From the NCBI GenBank assembly GCA_016699325.1, contig CP064971.1:434001-498000 (forward strand): a stretch of 64,000 bases of DNA. The letters are read 5' to 3'. Origin of the DNA: Methanolinea sp. (GTDB lineage Archaea; Halobacteriota; Methanomicrobia; Methanomicrobiales; Methanospirillaceae). Both the position numbers and the translations under genes were made by a program. Positions 1 to 8,250 of the stretch are shown here, in pieces (position 1 is the first letter of the stretch; each line of letters starts with the position of its first letter). Under the pieces are notes generated by a model that saw only the letters and a program-made list of their open reading frames with translations, did not search any database and had not been told where the DNA came from.

Positions 1-1434
1 CCCGTACCGACCACCAGGCCACCCACTGCTGTCCCGACCCAGACCGTGACCGCCAGGCCACCCACTGCCGTTCCGACCCAGACCGTAACCGCCCGCCCGA
101 CCTCGTTGCCACACCGCCCCCACGAGTTCTACGGGACCGTGACCATCGGGATGAGCACCCCTGCACCCGCGGGGACATCCATCGAGGCACGGGCAGCCGG
201 CATCGTCCAGGGTCCGGGTAACCCCATTACTGTCACGAACCCTGGCCTTTACGGTGGAACCGGGGCCTATGACCAGAGACTGGTGGTGCAGGGCTACCTG
301 GATCACAATACCCCCATCGAGTTCTATGTAAGCGGGGCACGGGCAGAAGTGAGTGCGGGCCAGGAATGGACATCGACCTTCCCCTTCTCAGCCGGCAGTC
401 TCACGGAACTGCATCTCCGGGCGAACCTGACCGCTCCGGTCGCTGACTTCAGCGCCTATCCGTCCGCCGGCTATGAACTCCTGGACGTCCAGTTCACCGA
501 TCTCTCCACCGGACCACCCGAAACATGGCACTGGGAATTTGGAGACGGACAGACCTCGAACCTCCAGAACCCGGTTCACAAGTATAACAACGGGAAGTAC
601 ACCGTCACCCTTACCGTCACCAATGTGCTTGGGGAGAGTTCCAAGACCAGGGAACAGTACATCACCGTCCACCGCCAGGGCAGTGCGGGTGGTGGTGGAG
701 GAGGTGGAGGTGGAGGTGGAGGTGGCTTCTACGCCATCGGCAGCCCCACCCCGACCGTGACCCCCACCCCGACCGTGACCCCCACCCCGACTGTGACCCC
801 CACCCCGGTCATCACGGCAGGAAACCTCCCGCTGAACTCGGACCTCGCCCTCTCCCAGTCGGTCACCATCGCCTCCCCGGACAACACCGGTATAATCGCG
901 ATGCTGGCAGGAGTCAGGCCGACCACGTCACTCGGGGAACCGCTCCTTTCCCTCTCGATCAAAAGGATACCTGACTCCGGGGTCCCACCGGTCGCGGCCG
1001 GCGCAGAATACTCCTATGCCGGGTACGCCTACGAGATAGAACCGAGCGGCGCATCCTTCGATCCCTATATCACCCTGACCATCATGGTCTCGGGAGAAGA
1101 CTGGGCAGGGATCAAGGACCGGCACCTCTTCCTCAAGTGGTACAACCCGGCCACCTCAGCATGGGAAGACATTCCGGCAACGGTCGACCCGGGCGCACGC
1201 GCGGTGAGTGCCAAGATCACCCATACCAGCATCTTTGCCCTCTTTGCCGAGAGACCACCGACAACCACGCCGACCACCGCCCCGATCCCTGTCCAACCAA
1301 CCGGAGGGACCCCCTCCTATCTCTGGATCATCGTTGTCGTGGCAATCATCATCGTGGGAGTCATCGTCGCCATCGTCCTTAAAAGGCGCATGGATCAGGA
1401 GGAGATGTCCGAAGAAGAGTGGAAGATCGAGTAG
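1..1434 (+). CDS. PKD-domain cell-surface protein, 5' end outside window
   Basis: The frame is open from base 1, so the N-terminus and any signal peptide lie outside the window. Visible order: Thr/Pro-rich tandem repeats (bases 1-110), a beta-rich region, a PKD domain (about 436-672, with the WEFGDG core), a Gly run (about 690-727), a second Thr/Pro-Thr repeat (744-810), a further beta domain, a Thr/Pro linker, then one hydrophobic helix (about 1318-1377) followed by KRR and a short acidic tail. This is the layout of an archaeal surface protein with a membrane-anchored C-terminus; PKD domains usually serve adhesion or protein contacts. No PGF-type sorting motif is seen at the C-terminus. A T8 run follows the stop. 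The ligand is unknown. Confidence 0.85.
   Translation, partial: PVPTTRPPTAVPTQTVTARPPTAVPTQTVTARPTSLPHRPHEFYGTVTIGMSTPAPAGTSIEARAAGIVQGPGNPITVTNPGLYGGTGAYDQRLVVQGYLDHNTPIEFYVSGARAEVSAGQEWTSTFPFSAGSLTELHLRANLTAPVADFSAYPSAGYELLDVQFTDLSTGPPETWHWEFGDGQTSNLQNPVHKYNNGKYTVTLTVTNVLGESSKTREQYITVHRQGSAGGGGGGGGGGGGGFYAIGSPTPTVTPTPTVTPTPTVTPTPVITAGNLPLNSDLALSQSVTIASPDNTGIIAMLAGVRPTTSLGEPLLSLSIKRIPDSGVPPVAAGAEYSYAGYAYEIEPSGASFDPYITLTIMVSGEDWAGIKDRHLFLKWYNPATSAWEDIPATVDPGARAVSAKITHTSIFALFAERPPTTTPTTAPIPVQPTGGTPSYLWIIVVVAIIIVGVIVAIVLKRRMDQEEMSEEEWKIE
16..93 (+). repeat. 39-bp tandem coding repeat, two full copies
   Basis: Two near-identical 39-base units (16-54 and 55-93) encode a 13-residue Pro/Thr-rich unit and continue past the left edge of the window. 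They differ only at a few, mostly third-position, bases. This is probably a rigid surface-exposed stalk whose copy number may vary. Confidence 0.85.
744..810 (+). repeat. 18-bp tandem coding repeat
   Basis: Three 18-base units and a partial fourth encode a PTPTVT-like linker directly after the poly-glycine stretch in the PKD protein. The third copy has one substitution. Confidence 0.85.
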
Positions 1435-1448
1435 GGGACCAATAACCC

Positions 1449-1456
1449 TTTTTTTT
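1449..1456 (+). terminator. T8 run after the PKD protein
   Basis: A run of eight T lies 15 bases after the stop codon, and a second T8 run lies at 1477-1484. Oligo-U tracts are the usual archaeal terminators, and this organism encodes FttA, which acts at such sites. Confidence 0.6.
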
Positions 1457-1538
1457 AATGTCTGAGGCATTTCATCTTTTTTTTATGCATCAGGCTATTG
1501 TTTGACCTGCCACCATGCCGGAAGTCATCCAGGGGCCT

Positions 1539-3311
1539 TTATCCGGAATCCTCGGTGTAATAATAAAACTCGCCGCTCGCCTTCTGGTCGCGGTCGAGGT
1601 AGGACCCTGGCTTGTTGATCCGCGGCCTCCCGCTCCGGTCCCTCCGGAAGGTGACTCCCAGCCGGGAGAGGAACCGGTTCATGCCCTCACGCATCCCGAA
1701 GGGGCCGGTCGCTTCACCTGTGATACCCGGTTCACCGTCAAATACAAGGACCCGCTCGCTGATCATGTCGATGAGGTAGATGTCGTGGTCGATGACGAGG
1801 ATTGCCGCTTCCCGGCCATCGGCATGGTGCCGGAACATCCTGGTTATCCGGACCCGCTGCTCTACGTCCAGGTGGGCGCTCGGCTCGTCCAGGATGTAGA
1901 GGTCGGCATCGCGGGACAGGCAGGCAGCGATGGCCACCCGCTGGAGCTCTCCCCCCGAGAGGGTATCGATCGGGGACTGGAGGAGAGGGGCCAGGAAAAG
2001 CGGCTCGATGATGTCGTGCTGGTACACCGGGGTGTCAAAGATCCGGGTATTCTGCCGCAGGAAAAATTCAACGGTATCGGATGAGGTGGCCTTGAGGTAC
2101 TGGGGCTTGTAGGAGACCCGGGCCTTCAACTCGACCGGGCCTCCGTCCGGCTCTTCAACGCCGGCGAGCAGCCGTGCAAAGGTGCTCTTCCCTATCCCGT
2201 TTGCCCCGACCAGGCCGAGCACTTCCCCGGCCCGGATATCCCCGGCCCCGACCCTGAGGTGGAACCGGTCATACCTCTTCTCCATCTTCGGGAACTCGAG
2301 GAGGGTTTCCCGTCGTGCCTGCTTCTCGTGGGCGCGTTTCTCAAAAACCACCGGGTATTCCCGGAACCTGACGTTCTCTTCCGGGAGGTAGCCTTCCAGG
2401 TACTGGTTGATCCCCACCCTGACCCCCTTGGGCTGGGTGATAACCCCGAACACCGCCGGTTTTCCGTATGCAACATGCACCGTGTCTGCCAGCATGTCGA
2501 GGATCGCCAGGTCATGTTCAACGATGACGATCGGGCGCGACGCTGCAAGGTTCCGGATGAGCTGTGCCGCTGCCATCCGCTGGTAGATATCGAGAAACGG
2601 CGTTATCTCATCGAGGAAATAGAAATCGGCATCGCGGGCAAGGCAGGCGGCGATGGCCACCCGCTGGAGCTCTCCCCCCGAGAGGGTCGCGATATCTGAA
2701 CCGAGGACCGGTCCGAGACCGAGGGCGGCAATGTAGTCCCCAAGCCTGCCCCGTTCGTCTGTGGATGCGAGGAGCTCGCCCGGGGTTCCTGAAAAGACCC
2801 GCGGGATGTAATCGATGTACTGGGGCTTGACCGCCACCTTCAGCTTTTTGGTCGAGATGGTAAGCAGGTACTCGAAGAGCTCGGTCCCGGCATACTGCCT
2901 GAGCACCTCTTCCCACCCGGCCGTGCGTTCAAACATCCCGAGGTTCGGGGTCATCTGGCCGGACAGGATCTTGACCGCCGTGCTCTTCCCGATCCCGTTC
3001 GCCCCGAGGATGCCGGTCACCTTCCCCTCGACCGGGATCGGAAGGCCGTACAGGGCAAACCCGTTCACCCCGTACCGGTGGGTCGGCTGCTCGAGCTCTT
3101 CAGGAAGGCTGACGATATCGATTGCCTCAAACGGGCATTTCTTGATACATATCCCGCACCCGACACAGAGCTCCTCGGATATCACCGCTTTTCCGTCCTC
3201 GCCGATAACAACCGTCTCGTCCCCGGTCCGCACCCTGGGACAGTAGAGGATGCACTCGGTACCGCATTTCCGCGGGTGGCACCGATCCTTGTGGACGACC
3301 GCTATCCGCAT
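1539..3311 (-). CDS. Ribosome-recycling ATPase ABCE1 (Rli1)
   Basis: 590 residues, normal for ABCE1. The N-terminus carries two [4Fe-4S] motifs (C11, C16, C20, C24 and C49, C52, C55, C59). Two ABC ATPase halves follow, each with a GANGIGKST P-loop (first at about 103-111) and an LSGGELQRVAIAACL signature. The second Walker B/D-loop is canonical (DEPSAHLD), while the first reads DEITPFLD. ABCE1 splits 70S ribosomes after termination or after rescue by Pelota, which is encoded 2.3 kb away on the other strand. It lies 7 bases downstream of the EMC6-like gene, so the two are probably co-transcribed. Confidence 0.97.
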   Translation of the reverse strand: MRIAVVHKDRCHPRKCGTECILYCPRVRTGDETVVIGEDGKAVISEELCVGCGICIKKCPFEAIDIVSLPEELEQPTHRYGVNGFALYGLPIPVEGKVTGILGANGIGKSTAVKILSGQMTPNLGMFERTAGWEEVLRQYAGTELFEYLLTISTKKLKVAVKPQYIDYIPRVFSGTPGELLASTDERGRLGDYIAALGLGPVLGSDIATLSGGELQRVAIAACLARDADFYFLDEITPFLDIYQRMAAAQLIRNLAASRPIVIVEHDLAILDMLADTVHVAYGKPAVFGVITQPKGVRVGINQYLEGYLPEENVRFREYPVVFEKRAHEKQARRETLLEFPKMEKRYDRFHLRVGAGDIRAGEVLGLVGANGIGKSTFARLLAGVEEPDGGPVELKARVSYKPQYLKATSSDTVEFFLRQNTRIFDTPVYQHDIIEPLFLAPLLQSPIDTLSGGELQRVAIAACLSRDADLYILDEPSAHLDVEQRVRITRMFRHHADGREAAILVIDHDIYLIDMISERVLVFDGEPGITGEATGPFGMREGMNRFLSRLGVTFRRDRSGRPRINKPGSYLDRDQKASGEFYYYTEDSG

Positions 3312-3318
3312 GCTGGGA

Positions 3319-3678
3319 TCACGACAATGTGCCGGTCAGGAGGAGCGTCCAGGTTATGAACCAGAAGGCAAAGGTCATGAACCCCTGGTAGAACCAGTCC
3401 TTTTTCCCAAGCGATGCCGGCCCAAGACGCATGGCCTGGAAGATATGCCGCTGGACCACCACCCCTGCAACCATGATGACCAGGGCGAGGAGGGTATGGC
3501 TCTGTAACCCGAGGGTGTTGGCAGGGTCGATTGCCAGGAAGGATATTGTCCCGGTCACGATCCCCATCACACAGGCAACCAGGGACCGCTGGATCCGCTG
3601 GAGGTGCTCCGCGCTCTTCTCTTCAGGAGTTTTCCTGCCCGTAATGACCGGTTTATCCTCCATCTCTTCGGCACTCAT
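3319..3678 (-). CDS. Small membrane protein, EMC6-like
   Basis: 119 residues. A charged N-terminal tail of about 30 residues is followed by three hydrophobic helices (about 30-50, 58-78 and 97-116), with a conserved-looking KDWFYQGFMTFAFW segment before the last. Layout and length resemble archaeal EMC6-like proteins, relatives of a subunit of the eukaryotic membrane-protein insertase complex; I make this call from memory of the family, so it is moderate. The ATG at 3678 has AGGTG at good spacing; a GTG one codon upstream is possible. It is followed after 7 bases by ABCE1 and is divergent from rqcH. Confidence 0.55.
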   Translation of the reverse strand: MSAEEMEDKPVITGRKTPEEKSAEHLQRIQRSLVACVMGIVTGTISFLAIDPANTLGLQSHTLLALVIMVAGVVVQRHIFQAMRLGPASLGKKDWFYQGFMTFAFWFITWTLLLTGTLS

Positions 3679-3737
3679 CACGACACCTAGTAGTCCTATT
3701 TTTAGGTCGTTGCCTCATATCTAATTTGGTATCCCCC

Positions 3738-5630
3738 ATGGCAACACGCGAGGGTATGAGCGGGATCGATCTCCGGGCGGTGGTTACGGAGTGGGCCGGT
3801 CTCCTTCCGCTCTGGATCGCCAAGGTTTACCTGGTCCCTCCCGGCTTCCTCGTGTTCCGTCTCCATGGCCGGGAACGTGCCCGGTTCTTCCTGCTCATCG
3901 AGAGCGGGAAGCGTGCCCACCTCACGAGCGCCCTCCCCCACCCCCCGAAATTTCCACCGCCGTTTGCCATGCTCCTGCGCAAGCATATCTCGGGCGGAAG
4001 GGTCCTCTCCATCAAGCAGCACGGCATCCAGCGGATCGTTACCTTCGATATCGGGAAGCGCGGGACCGAGTACCACCTCGTTGTCGAACTCTACGATGAA
4101 GGAAACGTGGTACTCTGCGACCAGCACTACACCATCATCCAGCCGATGCGCCCCCAGCGGTTCCGGGAACGGGACGTGGTGGCCGGCGTGCCGTACGTCT
4201 TTCCGCCCCCGGACCCTTCCACTTTTTCGCCCGAAGAGTTCAGCCGGTACCTCCTGGAAGAAGACCGGGACCTGGTCAGGGCCCTTGCCGTGGGGGTCAT
4301 GCTGGGCGGAGCGTATGCCGAAGAGCTATGCAGGAGGGCCGGGATCGACAAGACCATCCCGGCACGGGAGGCGGATGCCGGTGTCCTGTACCGGGAACTC
4401 CACCGGCTTATCCGTGAAGCGGAACAGGAGATTGCCCCGCTCAGGCAGGGGAATGCAGTCCTGCCCGCAGGGGGAAAAGCCCCTGCCGCGGCAGAGGGGA
4501 TCCCGGCGTTCAACCTGGCGCTGGACCGGTTCTATCCGCCTGTCCCGGCACCGGAGACGGCTGCGGTGAAGGTCGCAGAGAAACAGGGCAGGCAAGAGCG
4601 TATCCGCGCCCGGCAGGCCGAACTGCTCGCCCGGTACGAGGGCCGGGTTGCCCGGAACGAGAGGATCGTGGAACTGATGTACGGGTCGTACCCCCTCCTC
4701 CAGGACATCATCAACACGCTGGAGAGGGCCAGCAGTACAAAGTCGTGGCAGGAGATCGCGCAAATCCTTTCCGCCCAGCATTCCGGCCCGGCAACAAGGA
4801 TCCTCTCCGTCAACCCTGCAGAAGCGTCGGTGGACGTTGATATCGGGGAGCGGGTCACCCTTTTTGTCCGTGAAGGCCTCGAGGCAAGCATCGGACGCTA
4901 CTATGATGCGAACAGGAAACTTAAGAAGAAGATTGCCGGGGCCCGGGCGGCAATGGAGCGGCCGGTGGTCGCGGAAGCCAAGAAGAAGACGGTCCAGGCC
5001 CCGGTCATGAAGCGACGGTGGTACCACCGCTTCCGCTGGTTTTCAACAAGCGACGGGGTGCTGGTTCTCGGCGGGAAAGATGCCTCCCAGAACGAGGAGC
5101 TGGTCAGGAAGTACATGGAAGGAGGGGATCTTTTTGTCCATGCCGACGTCCATGGCGCAAGCGTGGTGATCGTGAAGGGGGCGACCGGGCGGATGGACGA
5201 AGTGGCGCAGTTTGCCGCCTCGTACTCGGGCGCATGGCGGAGCGGCCATTTTTCCGCGGATGTGTATGCGGTCAGGCCTGCCCAGGTGAGCAAAACTCCG
5301 GAGTCCGGGGAGTACATCGGCCGGGGCTCGTTCGTGGTGAGGGGGGAACGGGACTACTACCGGGACGTCCCGCTTGCCGTTGCCATCGGACTGCAGCGTG
5401 AGCCCGAGATCGCGGTGATCGGGGGGCCTCCCTCCGCGGTATCGGCCAGGACAGACCTCTTCGTCACCCTCAGGCCCGGCACGTTCGAGCCCAATGATAT
5501 CGCAAGAAAGCTGTTGCGGGTCCTGCGGGACCGGCTCGGAGATGAGGCGAAGGGGCTGAAGGGCGTGCTCTCGGCAGAATCGATCGCTGCGTTCGTCCCG
5601 CCGGGCGGGTCCGATATGGTGGAGAGATGA
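3738..5630 (+). CDS. rqcH: Ribosome quality-control factor RqcH/NEMF (NFACT family)
   Basis: About 630 residues. The N-terminal NFACT-N domain begins with the typical SGIDLRAVV-like segment, a coiled-coil middle lies near residues 280-420, and the C-terminal NFACT-R region contains the HADVHGASVV segment. Family members bind 60S/50S subunits carrying a stuck peptidyl-tRNA and add C-terminal tails to the nascent chain. The ATG at 3738 is chosen; a TTG four codons upstream and an ATG at 3756 are alternatives because no clear ribosome-binding site decides. The stop overlaps the Pelota ATG by four bases, so translation is probably coupled. Confidence 0.93.
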   Translation: MATREGMSGIDLRAVVTEWAGLLPLWIAKVYLVPPGFLVFRLHGRERARFFLLIESGKRAHLTSALPHPPKFPPPFAMLLRKHISGGRVLSIKQHGIQRIVTFDIGKRGTEYHLVVELYDEGNVVLCDQHYTIIQPMRPQRFRERDVVAGVPYVFPPPDPSTFSPEEFSRYLLEEDRDLVRALAVGVMLGGAYAEELCRRAGIDKTIPAREADAGVLYRELHRLIREAEQEIAPLRQGNAVLPAGGKAPAAAEGIPAFNLALDRFYPPVPAPETAAVKVAEKQGRQERIRARQAELLARYEGRVARNERIVELMYGSYPLLQDIINTLERASSTKSWQEIAQILSAQHSGPATRILSVNPAEASVDVDIGERVTLFVREGLEASIGRYYDANRKLKKKIAGARAAMERPVVAEAKKKTVQAPVMKRRWYHRFRWFSTSDGVLVLGGKDASQNEELVRKYMEGGDLFVHADVHGASVVIVKGATGRMDEVAQFAASYSGAWRSGHFSADVYAVRPAQVSKTPESGEYIGRGSFVVRGERDYYRDVPLAVAIGLQREPEIAVIGGPPSAVSARTDLFVTLRPGTFEPNDIARKLLRVLRDRLGDEAKGLKGVLSAESIAAFVPPGGSDMVER

Positions 5631-6652
5631 AAGCCGAAACGGGAGAACTCCAGAGGTCGTTTGGGGAGATACGGCTCTTTCCCGAGAGCCTTGACGACCT
5701 CTGGCACCTCTCCCACCTGGTTGGTCCCGGCGACCTGGTCTTTGCCACCACCCTGCGGTCGGTCGAGACGCCCCCAGACCGCATACGGCCTGAAAAGGCC
5801 GAGAAACGACCGGTACGTCTCGGGATACGTGTCGGCAAGGTCGAGTTCCACAAGTTCGCCAACCGGCTCCGCATCCACGGGGTGATCGAACAGGGCCCCG
5901 AGACCGGCGCACACCATACCCTGAACATCGAGCCGGGGTACGAGATCTCGGTTATCAAGCGTTGGCGGCAGGTCGAGCTCGAACGGGTCGACCGGGCAGT
6001 GAGGACTTCGATATACGAAGCGGTCCACATCCTGGCCATCGAGGAGGGGGATGCAGAACTCTTCAGGATCCGCCAGTTCGGACCCGAAGGGGTCCTTTCC
6101 TGCACGGCAGGGAGCGGAAAGGAGTCGGGCCTGGGCACCCGCCAGGATTTCTTTGCCCGGGTGGCCTCCCACCTCTCATCGATAACGGGCCCCCTGGTGG
6201 TCGCCGGGCCGGGATTTGTCAAGGAGGACTTCATGAGGTACCTACAGTCGATGCTCCCCGGGGTGGCAGCCCGCTGCATCGTGGTAGAGACCCGGAGGAT
6301 CGGATCGGGAGCAGTCCAGGAGGTCATCGGCCAGGGTGTCCTGGAGAGGATCCACGAGGACCTGCAGCTTGGCAACGAGGTCAGAACGATAAACGAACTG
6401 CTCGGACGGATCGGCAAAGGTCTCCCGGCTGCGTACGGGAGGGCCGAAGTGCAACGGGCAGTCGATTACGGGGCCTGTGAACGGCTCCTGGTGCTCGATT
6501 CCCTTCTCAGGGACGAAGGGATCGTTCACCTGATCGACCGGGCCGAGCTGATGAATGCTGCAATCGTGGTCTTCTCTTCCGAGTTCGAACCGGGAAAGCA
6601 ACTGGAAGGCCTGGGCGGGATTGCCGCCCTGCTGCGGTATGCCGTGGAATGA
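5627..6652 (+). CDS. pelA: mRNA surveillance protein Pelota (aDom34)
   Basis: 341 residues, normal for archaeal Pelota. It has an N-terminal Sm-like domain (includes VGPGDLVFATT), a central eRF1-like domain (GPLVVAGPGFVKEDF) and a C-terminal eRF1 domain 3 (DYGACERLLVLDSLLR). Pelota enters the empty A site of stalled ribosomes with aEF1A and hands them to ABCE1 for splitting. It overlaps rqcH by four bases (ATGA), so both stalled-ribosome factors form one transcription unit. Confidence 0.96.
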   Translation: MKAETGELQRSFGEIRLFPESLDDLWHLSHLVGPGDLVFATTLRSVETPPDRIRPEKAEKRPVRLGIRVGKVEFHKFANRLRIHGVIEQGPETGAHHTLNIEPGYEISVIKRWRQVELERVDRAVRTSIYEAVHILAIEEGDAELFRIRQFGPEGVLSCTAGSGKESGLGTRQDFFARVASHLSSITGPLVVAGPGFVKEDFMRYLQSMLPGVAARCIVVETRRIGSGAVQEVIGQGVLERIHEDLQLGNEVRTINELLGRIGKGLPAAYGRAEVQRAVDYGACERLLVLDSLLRDEGIVHLIDRAELMNAAIVVFSSEFEPGKQLEGLGGIAALLRYAVE

Positions 6653-6672
6653 CCACCCGCGGAGAGGCGAAC

Positions 6673-6680
6673 CTATTTAA
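6673..6680 (+). promoter_or_regulatory. TATA box of the 6706 zinc-ribbon gene
   Basis: CTATTTAA lies about 29 bases before the ATG at 6706, the distance expected for an almost leaderless archaeal transcript. It sits just after the pelA stop and argues for the internal ATG at 6706 rather than an upstream one. Confidence 0.55.
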
Positions 6681-6705
6681 CAGAGGAACCTCCACGGGAG
6701 ATCAG

Positions 6706-6855
6706 ATGCTCCGGCACACCTGCGGGTACGAACTCGATATCCTGTGCAGGAACTGCGGAAAACCGGTGGAGTACCGGGCCCGGCAGGGACTCATCTGCCC
6801 GAACTGCGGACGGGTGGTGACCCTGGTCTGCCCGGGATGCGGAAAACGGTGGTAG
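6706..6855 (+). CDS. Small double zinc-ribbon protein
   Basis: 49 residues with cysteine pairs CRNC, CPNC and CPGC plus a single Cys at residue 5, spaced for two small zinc-binding knuckles. The ATG at 6706 is preceded by GGGAGAT and a TATA box. It lies just after pelA and convergent to the DUF1922-like gene. Short archaeal proteins of this kind are usually RNA-binding or accessory to RNA or translation machinery; no specific function can be assigned. Confidence 0.75.
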   Translation: MLRHTCGYELDILCRNCGKPVEYRARQGLICPNCGRVVTLVCPGCGKRW

Positions 6856-6859
6856 TTCC

Positions 6860-7126
6860 CTAGACCCGGCTCCTCAGCCACTCTGCGTACTGGTGGCGCA
6901 GCGCGGATATTTCTTCGGGAGAGAGGTCTTTTTTACGGCGGGTATCAAGGTGGGCCTGGAGCTGCCGGATGATGGTTTCTGCCATGGTGAACTCCTCGAC
7001 TTCGAGATACACCGGAGATCCGGTGACATTGATGGTCTCCCCGCAATTGGGGCAGAGTTTCCACTGCTGGAACCGGTCGACATATGTGAAAGCCCTGCAT
7101 CCGCCACAGCGGATGATGAGGTACAT
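6860..7126 (-). CDS. DUF1922-like zinc-ribbon protein
   Basis: 88 residues. The N-terminal strand MYLIIRCGGC and a second pair CPNC form a rubredoxin-like zinc ribbon, followed by a helical C-terminal half rich in charged residues (about 48-88). This matches archaeal DUF1922 proteins, whose role is unknown. The gene is convergent to the upstream small zinc-ribbon gene (4-base gap) and divergent from cofE, with its own TATA box at 7155-7162. Confidence 0.75.
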   Translation of the reverse strand: MYLIIRCGGCRAFTYVDRFQQWKLCPNCGETINVTGSPVYLEVEEFTMAETIIRQLQAHLDTRRKKDLSPEEISALRHQYAEWLRSRV

Positions 7127-7154
7127 CCTAACCGGGTATTACCGTGCTGGGAGG

Positions 7155-7162
7155 ATATATAT
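7155..7162 (-). promoter_or_regulatory. TATA box of the DUF1922-like gene
   Basis: ATATATAT centred about 30 bases upstream of the minus-strand ATG at 7126 predicts a nearly leaderless transcript. Confidence 0.5.
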
Positions 7163-7239
7163 TGCGCCCCATGCCGGCCCTTGAGACCCTCCCGGATAGA
7201 CACCCGCTTTATCATTAACCGCGACCCAAGAGAGAACAT

Positions 7240-7986
7240 ATGCGAGAAAAACCGATTACCGCCGTCGGGGTCCGCGGGCTCCCGCTCATCAGAAAGGGCG
7301 ATGATCTCTGCGCCCTGATCTCAGAGCGGGTAGTCCTCGCAGACCGGGATATTGTCTGTATCGCTTCTTCCGTTTATTCAAAAGCGAAAGGCTATACCCG
7401 GTCCCTGTCAGACATCGTCCCGGGTGAGCGGGCCTCCAGGATAGCAGGCGGGACAAAGGAAGACCCCAGGTTTATCCAGGCGGTCCTCGACTCCTCCCGG
7501 GATGTCATCCTCGAATATCCCTTCGTGCTCTGCGAGCTTCCCTGCGGCCATGTCGGTGTGCGGGCCGGGGTCGACCAGAGCAATATCGAAGACGGCCAGA
7601 TCATCCTCCTGCCCCCTGACCCGATGGCTGCGGCAGCCGAGCTCCGGGAAGGATTCCGTGCACGGACCGGGAAGGACGTGCGGGTGATCGTGACCGATAC
7701 CTGCGGCCGGTCATTCCGAAGGGGTCAGACCGGGCATGCGATAGGGTGGAGCGGCATGCCGGCCATCCGCGATTTCCGGGGGGACCGCGACCTGTTCGGG
7801 CACGAGCTGAAGATCACCGAGGAAGCGGTCGCCGATGAGATCGCCGGGTTTGCAAATTTCGTGATGGGGGAAAGCGACAACGCGGTCCCGGTCGTGGTTT
7901 TCCACAACTGTCCGGACTGGGACGGCCACGATACCATCTACTTCACCCCGGAAGAGGACATCATCAGGAAACGGCTGAAAGAATAG
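7240..7986 (+). CDS. cofE: Coenzyme F420-0:L-glutamate ligase
   Basis: 248 residues, the usual length of archaeal CofE. Typical segments include CELPCGHVGVRAGVDQSN, TDTCGRSFRRGQTGHAIG and the C-terminal CPDWDGHDTIYFTPEEDI. The enzyme adds gamma-linked glutamates to F420-0 with GTP, giving the F420-2 used by hydrogenases, Fdh and methylene-H4MPT enzymes. The ATG is preceded by GAGAGAA. It is a single gene here, with other cof genes absent from the window. The F420-dependent fdhAB genes at the right end use its product. Confidence 0.96.
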   Translation: MREKPITAVGVRGLPLIRKGDDLCALISERVVLADRDIVCIASSVYSKAKGYTRSLSDIVPGERASRIAGGTKEDPRFIQAVLDSSRDVILEYPFVLCELPCGHVGVRAGVDQSNIEDGQIILLPPDPMAAAAELREGFRARTGKDVRVIVTDTCGRSFRRGQTGHAIGWSGMPAIRDFRGDRDLFGHELKITEEAVADEIAGFANFVMGESDNAVPVVVFHNCPDWDGHDTIYFTPEEDIIRKRLKE

Positions 7987-8014
7987 TGATGCCGCAAAAG
8001 ACCTGGTCCCGCTC

Positions 8015-8022
8015 AAAAAAAA
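8015..8022 (-). terminator. Oligo-T terminator of the Sec61 beta gene
   Basis: A8 on the plus strand is T8 on the minus strand, 20 bases after the Sec61 beta stop. It may also end the convergent cofE transcript region. Confidence 0.5.
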
Positions 8023-8042
8023 GGGTGGTCCGGCCGGGGTGA

Positions 8043-8201
8043 TCAGAATAGGAAGTTGAGGACGATGACGAGGACTGACAGTGCAATGGCAACCGCGATC
8101 ACCGTGTACGGGTTGATGTGGATGGCCCGCTTGTCCTCGCTCTCGTAGTAGTTGACCAGGCCGGCAGACGATATCAGCCTGCCGCCAGATTTCTTTGCCA
8201 T
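8043..8201 (-). CDS. Preprotein translocase subunit Sec61 beta
   Basis: 52 residues: basic Gly-containing N-terminus (MAKKSGGRLISSAGLVNYYE), a short polar stretch ending in INPYTV, and one C-terminal hydrophobic helix ending in NFLF. This is the size and pattern of archaeal Sec61 beta, the tail-anchored small subunit of the SecYE translocon. A TATA-like element at 8227-8236 and a T8 terminator at 8015-8022 bracket the gene. It is convergent to cofE and divergent from the amidohydrolase. Confidence 0.9.
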   Translation of the reverse strand: MAKKSGGRLISSAGLVNYYESEDKRAIHINPYTVIAVAIALSVLVIVLNFLF

Positions 8202-8226
8202 ACCAGATTATTTCTCCTTTTCAACC

Positions 8227-8236
8227 TATATAAAAA
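8227..8236 (-). promoter_or_regulatory. TATA box between Sec61 beta and the amidohydrolase
   Basis: TATATAAAAA reads TTTTTATATA on the minus strand, about 30 bases before the Sec61 beta ATG, which fits a leaderless start there. Its distance to the plus-strand ATG at 8251 (about 20) is too short to serve that gene well. Confidence 0.5.
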
Positions 8237-8250
8237 CGGTGACAGGACCC

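Noticed and set aside
744..810. Possible short CRISPR-like repeat
   Set aside because: The repeats are adjacent without spacers and encode a Pro-Thr linker in frame.
1515..3246. Long plus-strand frames opposite ABCE1
   Set aside because: They are antisense shadows of a high-GC gene with complete ABCE1 motifs on the minus strand.
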